A stretch of 64,000 nt of DNA from Alopecurus myosuroides (GCA_028641055.1 CM054062.1:24064536-24128535); one strand, 5' to 3'; numbered from the stretch's first letter, positions 32,901-43,099 are shown. The notes: generated from the sequence alone by a model not told the origin. Numbers and translations are program-made.

Positions 32901-33380
32901 ATCGGCACGGGCCTGGTCCTCTCCATCGTCGCGATGGCGGTGGCCGCCGTCGTCGAGGTGAAGCGCAAGAACGTCGCTACGAACACCGGCATGGTCGATT
33001 CCCATGAGGCGCTGCCGATCACATTCTTGTGGATCGCGTTCCAGTACCTGTTTCTCGGGTCGGCGGACCTGTTCACGCTCGCGGGCTTGCTGGAGTTCTT
33101 CTTCAGCGAGGCGCCGCCGCGGATGCGGTCGCTGGCGACGTCGCTGTCGTGGGCGTCGCTGGCGATGGGATACTACCTGAGCTCGGTGCTGGTGGCGGTG
33201 GTGAACAGCGCGTCGGGGCGCGGCGGGCACCAGCCGTGGCTGGAGGGGGCGGGCCTGAACCACTACCACCTCGAGCGGTTCTACTGGCTCATGTGCGTGT
33301 TCAGCGCGGTCAACTACCTCTTCTTCTTGGTCCTGGCGATCCGGTACAAGTACAGAAACGCTGGGGTGATCAAGGGATGA
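20947..33380 (+). CDS. NPF/PTR-family transporter, SP1/NPF4-like, four exons
   Basis: Coding exons: 20947-20949 (the ATG only), 21090-21201, 22371-22588, 31941-33380; all introns are GT-AG and the frame is continuous, giving 590 residues, the family's usual length. A proton-coupled membrane transporter of the major facilitator type with about 12 transmembrane helices. Visible landmarks: the HGG block before helix 1 (residues 28-30), helix 1 with EVLEN (41-45), TNFMGTAFLLALLGGFLSD (helices 2-3), GIGGIKGSLPSHGAEQF, the PTR-type FFNYFVFCLSCG block, a polar loop between helices 6 and 7 (about 260-340), and QYLFLGSADLFT near helix 10. The substrate cannot be read from sequence; NPF4 relatives carry ABA, other hormones or nitrate. 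The closest remembered protein is rice SP1 (SHORT PANICLE1); orthology is an inference. No stop or frameshift, so it looks functional. Confidence 0.88.
21202..22370 (+). other. Intron 2 of the NPF gene
   Basis: 1,169 bp, donor GTAAGC, acceptor TATGCAG. It splits a Val codon (G|TC), which restores the frame between exons 2 and 3. The ORFs within it (for example 21528-22307) have no family features. No transposon recognised. Confidence 0.85.
23158..27203. mobile_element. CACTA transposon, non-autonomous
   Basis: 4,046 bp. The left end CACTATACCACAACAC and right end GTGTCGTGGTGTAGTG are inverted repeats beginning CACTA. The 3 bp ATC is repeated at 23155-23157 and 27204-27206. Both subterminal regions are packed with CCGACCGAC-like repeats in both orientations (about 23210-23500 and 27000-27170), the expected transposase-binding arrays. 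No transposase ORF is visible. A GC-rich block at 26290-26990 with a C15 run (26462-26476) and minus-strand ORFs may be a remnant of a promoter and first exon, but shows no known domain. Confidence 0.9.
24088..24259. repeat. Two-unit 86 bp tandem duplication inside the CACTA element
   Basis: ACTAAGCT(A/G)CCTATGCC...ACGTGTATGCC occurs at 24088-24173 and again from 24174, with a handful of substitutions. It is local duplication with no coding meaning. Confidence 0.85.
28193..28221. repeat. G29 homopolymer
   Basis: Twenty-nine consecutive G bases by count from the sequence, followed by AGAGGAG. Length may not be reliable in the assembly. Confidence 0.9.
28442..28631. mobile_element. Stowaway-like MITE
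   Basis: About 190 bp between TACTACATCCATTCC and AAACGGAGGTAGTA, imperfect inverted ends with TA at each border; the arms carry AAAATAAGG / CCTTCTTTT blocks. First of three MITEs within 525 bp. Confidence 0.75.
28637..28737. mobile_element. Stowaway-like MITE, short
   Basis: 101 bp from TACTCCCTCCGTCTCAAAAT to ATTTTGAGACGCGGGAATA; the arms pair closely, with several changes in the terminal GGAGGGAGTA of the right end. Confidence 0.8.
28798..28966. mobile_element. Stowaway-type MITE
   Basis: 169 bp from TACTCCCTCCGTATCG to GATATGGAGGGAGTA; internal arms ATAAGATATTTTAG / CTAAAACATCTTATA are like those of the MITE at 1851-2015, so both belong to one family. Confidence 0.88.
29087..29375 (+). 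mobile_element. TRIM (miniature LTR retrotransposon, SMART-like)
   Basis: 289 bp in total. Two direct terminal repeats of about 80 bp (29087-29166 and 29297-29375) start TGTT(G/A)AAATATAAAT and end CAATTCTATA. Immediately inside the left repeat is TGGTATCAGAGC (29167-29178), the initiator-Met tRNA primer site. Immediately before the right repeat is GTGAGGGGGTG, a polypurine tract. CGGAG is duplicated at 29082-29086 and 29376-29380. No coding capacity. The size and structure match the SMART group of very small grass LTR elements. Confidence 0.88.
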
Positions 33381-34139
33381 TGTAGCCTGTAATGTAGGTT
33401 GGGGTATGCAGGTGGTCTAATTCTAATACATTATCTGGCAAAGGTAAATGGAGGTTTAAGAATGTTGGTAATTGGGTTTGGGGTTCTGAGGCTGTTCATT
33501 GTTGGGGATTTGGATGGTTGGCTAGCTGAAGAAGAAACTCAAAGAGTAGTTTGGCGTGGCAGGCAAATATGGACATATGTTTCGGCTGATTAAAGCATGA
33601 ACAAGGGAATCACTAATCAGAGTCTGCAAATAGAGATATTTAAGTCCACATATAGAGATTATTTCCTTACCTGCAGTCCTAGTTAGCTAGTTCGTCGTTT
33701 AATTTCATACCCAGATCAAGCTTAGCTCATCTGAATCCGGACTATATATATGCATGGTGTAGTCACTAAACATTGTAGCTACTGTTGTGTTGCACCTCCA
33801 TGCGAAACTAATTGAAGTTCTAGTTTTTCACTAAATCAATTTTACGTATACCTGACCAAATTTATAAAAGATATGCTAACATCTACAATTGAGTGCTTCC
33901 AATCTCTTTCAGTGATGTTCGGGTGGCCATTCAAATATGCTAATATCTAAATTTCGCCTGCGCGAACTGACCATTCGAAATATAGTTTCTATTAACTTGG
34001 TTAGAACTTAGAAATTTTGAGTTAGGATAAACTATTGAGCATATGACTTCGGTTAAACTGAAAGAGTACCAAAAATTGAGAATTAGACCTAGTTGTAGAC
34101 CGATTGGATCAATGACAGATTAAACCATGAGCTGTTTCG
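33381..34139. other. 3' flank of the NPF gene
   Basis: Holds the transcript 3' end (no clean AATAAA; AATGTAGG and AATACATT stretches near 33390-33430 are candidates). The ORF at 33399-33593 has no family features. The rest is AT-rich with no repeat recognised. Confidence 0.4.
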
Positions 34140-34149
34140 CAGAGGCACC

Positions 34150-34365
34150 GATACATGGCCATGGGCAGCCCGGCCCGGCTAGCCCGCCTCAAAAATCCCA
34201 GGCAGGGCTCGGGCCCGAAGAAATCGCTCTTTTTGTCGTAGTCGGGCCGGGCTCGGGCCCGATTTCTGCAACCTGACAGTCGGGCCGGGCCAGGCTTGGG
34301 CCTGAGTTTTGCCCGTTAATTTTTTTAGGCCTGGCCCGAAGCCCGGCCCGGTCCTAACTTTGTCC
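34150..34365. repeat. GGGCCGGGC-rich repeat, probably a hAT-type MITE fragment
   Basis: Multiple direct and inverted copies of CGGGCCGGGC, CTCGGGCCCG and GGCCTGGCCCG give a self-complementary block. Similar composition is common in plant hAT miniature elements. No clear 8 bp duplication was found, so ends are approximate. Confidence 0.4.
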
Positions 34366-34439
34366 AGGTATAGTATCAATTGATGTTGACACCACATGCT
34401 TCCTCAAGCACGAGCAACGCAAGCTATAAACTTATAGGT

Positions 34440-35596
34440 TCCATAAGGGGTGGCTAAGATTGCGAATTGTCATGTCTCGATTCTTAGGGGAGGGGATTTC
34501 AACTTGATGTGCTCTGAGGAAGATAAGAACAATGGTAGAATTAGTTGGGTCCCCTATAGTTGTTTAATTAGCACATTACCAGGGCTCTCGGGGACAAGTG
34601 TACTAATAGACAGCTCAACATAGTTCGTGGTGTGCTTGACAGAGTTTTCATCTCTGTGGAGCTAGACGTGAAATTCCCGCTCTCTCGCTTGTTTCGGAAA
34701 CCAGCCTCGGTTTTGATCATACACCGCTCATCATTGACTCGGGCGAGGGAGCCCTTGTACGAAGTAACCGGTTCTTCTTCGATACTAGCTGGTTTGAACT
34801 TCATGGATATGCGTTCCTTCTCCGCAATTGTTGAGACAATCCGGCAAAAAGGGTGTGACGTCGAGATATTGTAGATTGGTGACCGTCTATATGTTTGAGG
34901 ATCCATCAATACTTGAGGGGCTGGAGTTGCAATCTAGGTAAGGATATGGAGCTAAGGAAACCCTTCTTTTAGGAAAGATCCAATATTTATACCTCAATAC
35001 CGAAGAGGGGGTCCTCGTCGATGAGGATTGGGCGTTCTGGTATTACCTCAAGGATCAATTGCTTCATATTTATCATCAAGATAAGGAATTTAGGCACCAA
35101 CGAGGAATTGTTAGATGGACTTGGCAAGGGAATGCAACCGCGTACTTCCATGCACTGGCCAACGACAGACACGAAAAATGCCGAATCACCTCACTCTCAG
35201 CTCCCAATGGCACCATCTCGGACAAGATAGAAATTTAGGAGCACGTTTATGCCTTCTATAGGGAGTAGTTGTGTTCAACAGAAGCGCGGTGCCAACTAAT
35301 ACCTGGTCGAGGGCTTCTTGTGTCTCTCCAGTTTAAAACATTAGCTTAGTTATTACCTTATCGGAACTGAAGCTAGACTCTCTTGTTGGGAATGGGTTTC
35401 CGGCTCTGTTTTTAAGAAGTGTTGGAACCATGTAAGACATGGGGTCTTACACATCCTAAATATTTCATCTCAGGCAAAAATAGACGTTTCTAGATTTAAA
35501 CTATGTGGTGCTTTCCTTTATTCCGGGAGTGCAAGGTGTTGATCTCATTTCTCAATTTAGTCCAATTGCTCCGATCAACGATATCTTCAAGATTAT
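34440..35596 (+). pseudogene. LINE relic: endonuclease to start of reverse transcriptase
   Basis: Translation shows GGDFNLMCSEEDKNNGR near 34490-34540 (endonuclease GDFN motif). DHTPLIIDSGEG and RFFFDTSWFE follow at about 34715-34800 (endonuclease end), then GNATAYFHALANDRHEKCR near 35135-35190 (linker before RT). FIPGVQGVDLISQF...PINDIFKI occurs at 35519-35595 (first RT block). Frames change several times and stops intervene, so it is dead. It belongs to plant L1-type LINEs. The RT is cut at about 35596 by LTR-like sequence. Confidence 0.75.
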
Positions 35597-36600
35597 CTTG
35601 AAATATTTTGCGTCATGTGATAATTTTTTATTGTTTCATGTTTGTTTTATATCATTGCTATATGGTTTTTACTATAATTTTATACATTTTAGGTTATTTT
35701 CCCGGACTAACCTATTAAAAAGATACACAATGTCAGTTCATGTTTTCTGCAGTTTTTATATTTCAGAAAGTTGTACTAAGAAAGTCACCAGAAAATTGAC
35801 CACAATTTTAGGGAGCATTTTTACCCGGAACAAAGATGGAGTCCAAACTAGAGCCGGAAGAAAGGCCCACAACTCCCAGGCGACTTAAGGGCGCAAGTGG
35901 GCACAGGGCCAGGGCCTCGACCCAACCCTCCTAGCCACCTCGAGCACTGCCCCCAGAGACCCTTTGGCCTATATATTTCTCCTCACCTAAAACTTACGCA
36001 CCCCGGATGATTTTTTCCATAAACGATTCCGAGCTCCGCCACTACCCAAAATCCTAATTCAGGGACATAAGTTCATTTTCTGCCTGCCGGGACGGGGATT
36101 CACCTCCGGAGCCATCTTCATCGACGTTGCTGCCTCGCATGATGATGCGGGAGTAGTCCCTCTTTGGGGCTAAGGGCTTGTACCGGTAGCTATGTGGTTA
36201 TATCTCTCCCATGGTGTGATCTTCATTGTGATCATGATCTACTCCCTTCGTGAGATACATCCAATTTTGTCCATCTTTGTGACAGTTAATTTGAGACGGA
36301 GGGAGTATGTTAATCTAGTTGAATCATATAGTATTTCCCCTTTATTGCCTTTGTGTATTGAATATGATGTTGCTTAAGTGGTTGATGTCTAGTATAATCT
36401 CTGGAGTCTCGCGGTGACATTGATGCTATATAGATAATAGATTAGATGGATATTGATCATGAGTTTATTCTTCTTGAATAATGGAATGAACATGTTTCTT
36501 GATGCTTGTTTTTAGTATGGTTATCATAGTATCACACTGATAATGCCGGTACCTTTTTATATTAGAAGTGCACTATTCAAGAGATGTTTTGTGGTTTTTT
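35597..36600 (+). repeat. Gypsy LTR-like fragment inserted in the LINE relic
   Basis: The block around CCCGGACTAACCTATTAAAAAG (35701) matches the layout of the solo LTR at 5672-7262 (CCGGACTAACCTATTGACAAG). A GC-rich stretch ending CCTATATATTTCTCC, a CTGCCGGG block and a GGGAGTAGT segment follow in the same order as in that LTR. Ends are not clear. A MITE lies within it at 36240-36307. Confidence 0.55.
36240..36307. mobile_element. Very short Stowaway-like MITE
   Basis: 68 bp from TACTCCCTTCGTGAG to TTGAGACGGAGGGAGTA with TA borders. The inverted ends are intact but the arms are short, so it is likely an internal deletion derivative. Confidence 0.7.
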
Positions 36601-36739
36601 ACTAGTACTATTTTTGGATGCTCAAAGTGACAGCGTGGGGTATCCATAGATGTGGAATATGAACTTTAAGTGTGCTTTTGTAGCCCTATGCAATTCGCAT
36701 CCTGTTTTGATCTAGAAGAGTGATCTCTGAGTAACTTCT

Positions 36740-38125
36740 ATCATAAATGGTTTGGGAGGATTTAATGAACAATGTCACTTTTGTTGTCAAATGGAAACAG
36801 TTGATCACCTGTTTTTCAACTGCTCACTAGCAAAAATGGTGTGGAGAGTTGTTCTTGCTTGCAATTTAGCTAGACCTCCTAAGAATTCCAGTGACATGTT
36901 TGGGGGGGAGGGTGGGGTGGATTAACTCCTTCCCTAGTTTTAAAAAAACTAGTTATCTCTGGGTGTGCAGCAGTGTGCTGGACTATCTGGAAAACTAGAC
37001 ATGATGCCTGCTTTAGATCTAAATTTCCTAATGACCCACTTGTTGTGATTTTCCTCATCTGTAACACTCTGAACATGTGAGCATTACTACTGAGAAGCTA
37101 GGACAGAAAAAGTCTTGAAGATGGAGCTGAGAAGATGAAGCTGGTAGTCAGAAAAGCTTTGTCTCTGTTTTGTTATCATGGGTGGGATGCCACTCTTTGC
37201 TGCCTTGTTTTTTGTGCTTGTTGAGGGTTGGCAGCTCCATCTGTTGGCTATGCTTAGGGCTGGAATTCGAGCCGAGCCGAGTCAGCTCAGCTCGACTCGC
37301 TCAAACTTGGTCAACTGACGAGTCGAGCTCGGCTCGACTCGTTCAACAAACGAGTCCAAAATCAAAACTCGGCTCGGCTTGGTGAACTCGTGAGTGGCTC
37401 GCGAGCTACTCGTTTAACTTTTATTTTATTTTGTAAAACTATAAAGTCAACATTATATATTGTATATATAATTATTTTTCATTATTTGGGGCATGTATAA
37501 TAAAATCATCACAATAATCGATGAAAAGATGTCACCATAAAATAATTTGTAGTAAATAAACTATAATGATCAGTAAAAAAATGTTCACATATATAAGAAT
37601 ATCATTAGAAATTCTTTTTACCGAGTTAAACGAGCTAAGCGAGTACTCGTAAACTCGGCTCGTTTAGCTTGAACTCGTTTACTGTCGAAAACGAAAACTC
37701 GACTCGGCTCGTTGGACAACGAGTTCGAGCCGAGCCAAGTCGAGTTGCGAGCTACTCGTTTAACTCATGAGTTTCGAGTTTTAATTCCAGCCCTAGCTAT
37801 GCTTGGGACAGTGGCGGAGCATGGGCCGACCGGCTGGGAGGGCAAATGGGCATCAGAGGAACGTTGGGCCAGTATTTGGGGGGGCGGGGGGCAAACGGGC
37901 CAAATACTGTTGTTTTTGGACGAAAATATGTCAAATACTACTAGTATTGGGCTACAAAAATCTTGGTCTGAGGGCCCCCCGTTAGTCTAGATTTAGGGGC
38001 GGGGTGTGTGCCCCCCCCCCTCCCCCCTTTTTTTACTATCTTTCTGTTTTCTTCTGTTTCTCCGGGACTAAGTGGTTTCTTTAAATGAAATCTAAGGGGG
38101 AGACCGTTTCGTAAAACAAAACTTC
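36740..38125 (+). pseudogene. LINE 3' end relic with zf-RVT-like segment (copy A)
   Basis: Translation near 36772-36870 gives CHFCCQMETVDHLFFNCSLA and then KMVWRVVLAC, the Cys/His zinc-binding domain found after RT in plant L1 LINEs and in plant RT-like pseudogenes. Downstream, TTTGTCTCTGTTTTGTTAT and TTTCTTTAAATGAAATCTA are typical 3' UTR sequence. A hAT MITE interrupts it at 37255-37795. The last part is repeated at 38632-39090. Confidence 0.65.
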
Positions 38126-38383
38126 TTTTTTTGCAAATAATCGTGCAGAAGAACCAAATCAAGCAACTATTTTGTCCAAATGTTTGAAATGGTTCGTTCT
38201 ACGGATTTTCTCGTAAGATAATCTTCACGGAGGCAGTCAACAGTAACACTCAGTGCGCCAACTGTACCAGCATCGATGAAGGAGACCGACTCGGTACAGC
38301 ATTACTATACTCCTGTATAGTTTGGGCACTTGCAAGTCGTCGTAATCAGAACAGTAGCACATTGACCTTGCTCTCTTGTTTTG
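37045..38383. repeat. Duplicated segment, copy A (contains hAT MITE)
   Basis: Starts GATTTTCCTCATCTGTAACA and ends near CTCTCTTGTTTTG. It matches 38632-39346 apart from the hAT MITE, about 180 bp after the MITE with no counterpart in copy B, and scattered substitutions. It covers the LINE 3' UTR and about 260 bp beyond the LINE end, so the duplication happened after the LINE arrived. Confidence 0.8.
37255..37795. mobile_element. hAT-type MITE
   Basis: 541 bp with inverted ends TAGGGCTGGAATT / AATTCCAGCCCTA and an 8 bp duplication GCTATGCT at 37247-37254 and 37796-37803, the hAT signature. The subterminal regions are dense in CTCGGCTCG and GAGCCGAGC repeats. The AT-rich centre has no ORF. Copy B of the duplication (near 38835) retains a single GCTATGCT, i.e. 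the empty site. Confidence 0.92.
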
Positions 38384-38631
38384 AGAGGGAGAAGACCAAA
38401 AGCATACCCGAGGATGACATCCTTGCCCTAACTTGGCGGACAATGCATCCAGGAACTCAAGGGAGGGTAGATACCCCTAGAGCACCAACAATGGAGGGGG
38501 AGCACCAACAATCTTCCACCAATTGAGAATCTTTGTGAAGGAGTGTTGAGATCGGAGAGAGGGCCTTCAGATCTGTGGGCTAGGAGGTGTAGGGAGGGGC
38601 TAGGATGGAGGCATTAGTACCGAGATCCTTG

Positions 38632-39346
38632 GTGATTTTCCTCATCTTTAACACTCTGAACATGTGGGCATTAGTACTGAGAAGTCAAGGCAGAAAAAGT
38701 CTTGAAGATGAGCTGAGAAGATGAAGTTGGTCATCAGAAAAGCTTTGTCTCTGCTTTGTTATCCTGGATGGGATGCCACTCTTTTCTGCCTTGTTTTTGT
38801 GCTTGTTGATTGTTGGCAGCTCCAGCTGCTGGCTATGCTTGGGAGTAGGAAGGTTTGGATAGGGTTTAGCGAACTGCTTTGCCTCCCCCCCCCCCCCCCC
38901 CCCCCCCCTCCTCCCACACACACATCGTTAGTCTAGATTTGGGGGCGGGGGTGTGTGTGCCCCTTTTTTTTTAACTTTCTTTCTGTTTTCTTCTGTTTCG
39001 CCGGGTTTGGAGTCTCGGTATTTGTTAGACTGGGTGGTTTCTTTAAATAAAATCTATGGGGGGAGCCCGTTTCGTCAAAAAAAATCTTGTTTTTTGCAAA
39101 TAATCGTGCAGAAGAGCTAAATCAAGCAACTATTTTGTCCAAATGTTTGAAATGCTTCGTTCTACGGATTTTCTCGTAAGATAATCTTCACGGTGGCAGT
39201 CAGCAGTAACAGTCAGTGCGCTAACTGTACCAGCATCAATGAAGGAGACCGACTCGGTACAGCATTACTATACTCCTGTACAGTTCAGGCACTTGCAAGT
39301 CGTCGTAATCAGAACGGTAGCACAATGACCTCGCTCTCTTGTCTTG
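38632..39346. repeat. Duplicated segment, copy B
   Basis: Copy of 37045-38383 about 1.59 kb downstream. It lacks the hAT MITE and has a C24 run (38885-38908) where copy A has its own sequence. The parts from the CGTTAGTCTAGATTT block to the CGTCGTAATCAGAAC block align closely. Confidence 0.8.
38885..38908. repeat. C24 homopolymer
   Basis: Uninterrupted C run inside copy B of the duplicated segment; copy A has a shorter C-rich stretch at 38010-38027. Confidence 0.88.
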
Positions 39347-40130
39347 TTCCTTGCGGTCATCGCCGATGTTTGGTGCACCTACTGGCAGGTAAGTTAACTT
39401 GACCGACTCTTTGGATAAAGTGTTCCACTATCTACAGCTCCGGTTAAATCCAACATGCTATCAAGATCGATTGGTTGATGCATCATACTCATTCGGTCAT
39501 TCCTAACTCTAGTAGTCATGCATCACACTAGTTTTTTTTTTTTCTGCAAAACGTCTGTTTAAGGTGTGCTGACTGCTCAGAGGGACGGATCCAGACTTGG
39601 TGGCCAAGCAGGCAATCCCTAGTATTCAACGAAAACAGTTTGAGGGCTCAAATACTGTTGAAATTAGTGCCGGCCAAATCAATCACTTGGTGGTCACGGT
39701 AAGTGTTCAAGCTATTGTTGGACATTTTGTGAAGTCACAAGCTTGGAAGGAACAACGTCCAAGCTTGGTCATAAAAAAACCAAGCACTGGGTCGGGTTGG
39801 GCAAGCGAACAAGCATCTACTATCAGCTAATCATGGTCCTTGGTTTGCAAAATTTTACAAGCATGCCCGCTGCAATGAAGGTAGTTTCTTAGGGAATCCC
39901 AAAAGGGAGATCTTGCTTATAAGCTTCATCGACGTGACGTCTGACATTAATCACACAATCGTGCAAAACAAACGTAAAACCAAAGACTGCCCACCTTTCA
40001 GCAAGGTCTGCCGAGCGAGATCTTTCTTTACAAACTTGAGTCCTTGTTCACACTTCCTGCAAAAACTAAGCTGGCATTCCAAAGAGGGTCTCAATGTTGG
40101 GGAGTCAAGCTGGCGAGCAAACTGAAGTTG
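39347..40130. other. No gene recognised
   Basis: ORFs at 39597-39830 and 39913-40125 are short and show no domain. No terminal repeats found. It may be part of a decayed gene together with the next segment. Confidence 0.3.
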
Positions 40131-40149
40131 CAAGAAATCAAAAAATTGT

Positions 40150-40830
40150 GATGGAAATTCCAGTACCGCATGCCGTTGTTGACAGGTTATGCACGATTGC
40201 ACATCCATGGCGGCTTTAATTTGCTCTGTACAAGTCTCACGCGCAACAACAGACACTACTCAACATGGGCACACAGGCTGACTTGAGGGAAACAGGTACC
40301 GAGGAAGACATGAACACGATTACAGACCATCCTGGATAATGAAGAACACAACACTATTACTAGTACATCATAAAAGTAACAAGAATAGTAGAGTTGGTGT
40401 GGTAATGTACAATACTTAACCTGACCATCACGAATACTCTGAGAACTAGTCAGAGCTCGATGAAGCAACGGTGACTGACATGAACAACATGCGATACGAT
40501 ATTACCATACACAGACATGGTACAATTTATAGGAATGCTGCAGTTTATAGCTCGTAGATAGTGACTTTATTTTAACTTAAAACATGTAATAGGGCTGGTT
40601 GGACACTTGCTTCAGCACAGCACGTACCTCAGGCAACAGCGACGGCAAATTAGATTTGGGCAACTAGGGGATAATGTATCTTGGCCTATTCTCTTCCCTT
40701 AAAAAATCGAGAAGCTCTCAGCTTGCTGTCAGCGTGCCCGGTAACGTGACAAAAATTAGCATTGGAATTGGCCTCGGCATCGTCATAGTTGTAGCATATC
40801 TATATTCCTTGTATATCCGCCTACGTGCCC
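40150..40830 (+). pseudogene. Possible wall-associated-kinase-like receptor relic
   Basis: Around 40185-40245 the plus strand reads, with one frame change, a Cys-Thr-Ile...Pro-Trp segment followed by GFNLLC, like the galacturonan-binding domain of WAK receptors (pattern C-x-I-x-x-P-x-x..GFxLxC). At 40730-40830 it reads PGNVTKISIGIGLGIVIVV with a following basic stretch, like the membrane span after the extracellular domain. The kinase part is not seen. Stops and frameshifts separate the pieces. This is a weak, short-motif call and could be coincidence. Confidence 0.25.
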
Positions 40831-42188
40831 TCCATAACTGCTGACAATGGATTAGTGACCCTTTCCTGGCTCCCACTACACATAGTTATCAACGAAAGGC
40901 TGCCTATTTTGCATATGAAATATGAGCTGTCTTTGTCTGTGGTTATATTTCCACTATGAAGAGTTTGTCTGCATGATGGTAATCTGACACAGCAAACAAG
41001 AAATAGCTTCCCTGACTCTCTGCACACAGTTTTGCTTTGTCATATTTTGTTGATGAGAGGAAGGCATGACGAATCTGTGCGCTTCCCCTAGTTTCTTGAA
41101 TGATCCATCAATATATCTCCATCAAGGAGATGCTTGAATCCCCATATTTAATGGACTTAAGAGCAACCTGCTCTTTACAAGTAGGGACATAAACAGGCTA
41201 AAATCTTAAGGAGACAAACTGCAGCGCTGACAAGGCCAGCAATGGTTTAATTATTGACTCTTGATCTCATAACTGAAATCCATTTGTTGATCAAATTCTA
41301 GTCGCCACAGGTTCAATCTAGTGTTTCCGTCGGTTTACTGCAAACAACTAATGGATGATCAGATGAAATAACTTAACAAGTACGACATCAGCACCACACT
41401 TCTAGCTTGGCACCTTATTGTGCAGATGAACTTTTACTGTATCCGCAATTTCCACTTGAATCTCTGCTTGCTTCACTCACCTGTGGTTCTCCTCCTCTGG
41501 TTCTTCCACATTTCATTCGTGATCCGCTTTCTTCATTCTTTTTTACCTCCATTCTTCTTTGCTACATCTGTCTACGCCTTCGTGACCTCCTTGTATGATA
41601 TGATCTCCCAATCTGGAGATGAATCGTCATCACTCACTGTTTTCAGACACACATTCAAGCAAAAACTATCTGCACTTTCACATCACCTCTCTACCAAGGA
41701 CCCTTGTTCCACACCCTAGCATCTCCGTTTCCCAATTCTTCTCTTCTCACATCTGCCTCCGTTCCCCTCCTCTCCTCCTGATGTAAATTAAGCCCGTTTG
41801 CAACCGCGATCTGCTCACCTTACCTCAAGCTGTCGCAATTTGTTCCACCTCATGGCTGGCACACGCTCAATTTGAAAGCCGGAAAGTCCAATCAGGAATA
41901 AAAGGATCATTAACAGGGCCGGCCGTTGCTGCCTTGACAAACAGCACATCAAACTGGACAGATCTCCTTTCCCGGAGGGCCGCGCAGCAGCGGGCTTGAC
42001 GATGCCAAATTCCAGATCTACTAGTCCGAGCACGCCGACAAGCAAAAGCAAACCGGGGAAAAAAAGGAAGAGAAACAGCCAAGATACATGAACGACCTAG
42101 CGGTTTGCCCTGAGATCTAACGTCCGCCGCCGCTGTTAGCACTGGAGGAGCGCGTACCTTGCGGCGGCAAGGGCCCAGCCGGCTACTA
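40831..42188. other. Intergenic, no gene supported
   Basis: Includes the 3' side of the small membrane-protein gene. A 99-codon hydrophobic ORF (41420-41719, +) has no start context, relatives or codon bias I can defend. No repeat ends seen. Confidence 0.3.
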
Positions 42189-42605
42189 CTAGTACTTGGC
42201 GCCCTCGCCGCGCTCGGCCGCCGCCGCGACGTCCTGCTGATGCTGGTACTCCTTGTCGTCGTGGATGAAGAAGGCGTAGAATCCCCCGCAGGTGGTGGCG
42301 GCGGCCATGGCCCAGACGACGAGCTTGACGGCGAGGGGCATGACCTCGGCGACTTTGTAGGTGAACATGACGGTGAGTAGCGTGGTGAGCGCCCAGACGG
42401 CGGCCTTGACCTTCTCCCGGCGAGGGGAGTGGCGGTCCAGGCGCTCGTAGAGGCGCAGGCAGCCGAAGAGGGCGACGAGGTCGAGGTAGGAGACCGCGAC
42501 GAAGAGGATGGAGCCCGCGTCGCCGTTGGAGCGGTAGATGGCCATGCCGGAGTTGAAGGTCAGGAAGGCGAACCCCAGCGCCGTGAGCCACGAGAACCCT
42601 GCCAT
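42189..42605 (-). CDS. Small four-helix membrane protein, DUF6490-like
   Basis: 138 residues from the ATG at 42605; the longer frame from 42662 would start inside a likely intron, so I chose the internal Met (MAGFSWLTALGFAFLTFNSG). Four hydrophobic segments are visible: about 5-24, 30-50, 66-83 and 88-112, with a short basic loop (RHSPRREKVK) between the second and third. The C-terminal tail is charged and Ala/Glu-rich. The N-terminal block and the FVAVSYLDLVALFGCLR block match a grass family of small membrane proteins I associate with DUF6490. No function is established to my knowledge. Strong GC bias and an intact frame argue for a real gene. Confidence 0.72.
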   Translation of the reverse strand: MAGFSWLTALGFAFLTFNSGMAIYRSNGDAGSILFVAVSYLDLVALFGCLRLYERLDRHSPRREKVKAAVWALTTLLTVMFTYKVAEVMPLAVKLVVWAMAAATTCGGFYAFFIHDDKEYQHQQDVAAAAERGEGAKY

Positions 42606-42626
42606 CGCTGCTGCTGAAGACGGTAC

Positions 42627-42779
42627 CTGCGATTGATGCAAGAACTCAGGAACCACGGTCAAGATAAACAGGTTGATTTCGTGGAAGAAAATTCCTTAAA
42701 TCCAGCCGCGTGAGGCGGAAAGAACGACGAGCGCCAGCAGAATCGCGGGAGGAAAAAAAAATCGCCGAGAGGAACGCAC
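42627..42779 (-). other. Probable 5' UTR intron of the DUF6490-like gene
   Basis: On the minus strand ACAG|GTGCGTT (donor, 42779) and ATCGCAG|GTACC (acceptor, 42627) bracket 153 bp just upstream of the ATG. A TTTAAAG near 42850 could be its TATA-like element. This is inferred from splice consensus only. Confidence 0.4.
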
Positions 42780-43030
42780 CTGTTTATTGTCAGTTGGTGG
42801 ATGCAAAAGACGACCACGAGAATGCGCGTTCGGAGACCACCGAGGCTTTAAAGATGCAGTAATCCGCCCAGGCTAAAAGTTCTACGTGGAGAGAAGCACG
42901 AGCGCGTAGAGACCACCGAGTATACGAGAGGAATTTTCGTCCTGTCGCCCCCGTTGTCTAGTTTTCGGCCTTTTGGATGAAAATTTCAGCCGGCGAAGCC
43001 AAACAAAACTTAGCGCATCGTTATTTCTCG

Positions 43031-43087
43031 TTTTTTTTTTTTTGTGTGTGTGTGTGTGGGCGGCGGGGGGGGGGGGGGGGGGGGGGG
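43031..43087. repeat. Compound microsatellite: T-run, (GT)n, G23
   Basis: T13 (43031-43043), then GT repeats, then a G-rich stretch ending in G23 (43065-43087). Confidence 0.88.
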
Positions 43088-43099
43088 TTCGACATTGGG

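Noticed and set aside
32339..33385. Alternative-frame and antisense ORFs over NPF exon 4
   Set aside because: High GC content removes stops in all frames; only the frame joined to exons 2 and 3 encodes the transporter.
41420..41719. Hydrophobic 99-codon ORF
   Set aside because: No start context, relatives, introns or codon bias to support it.
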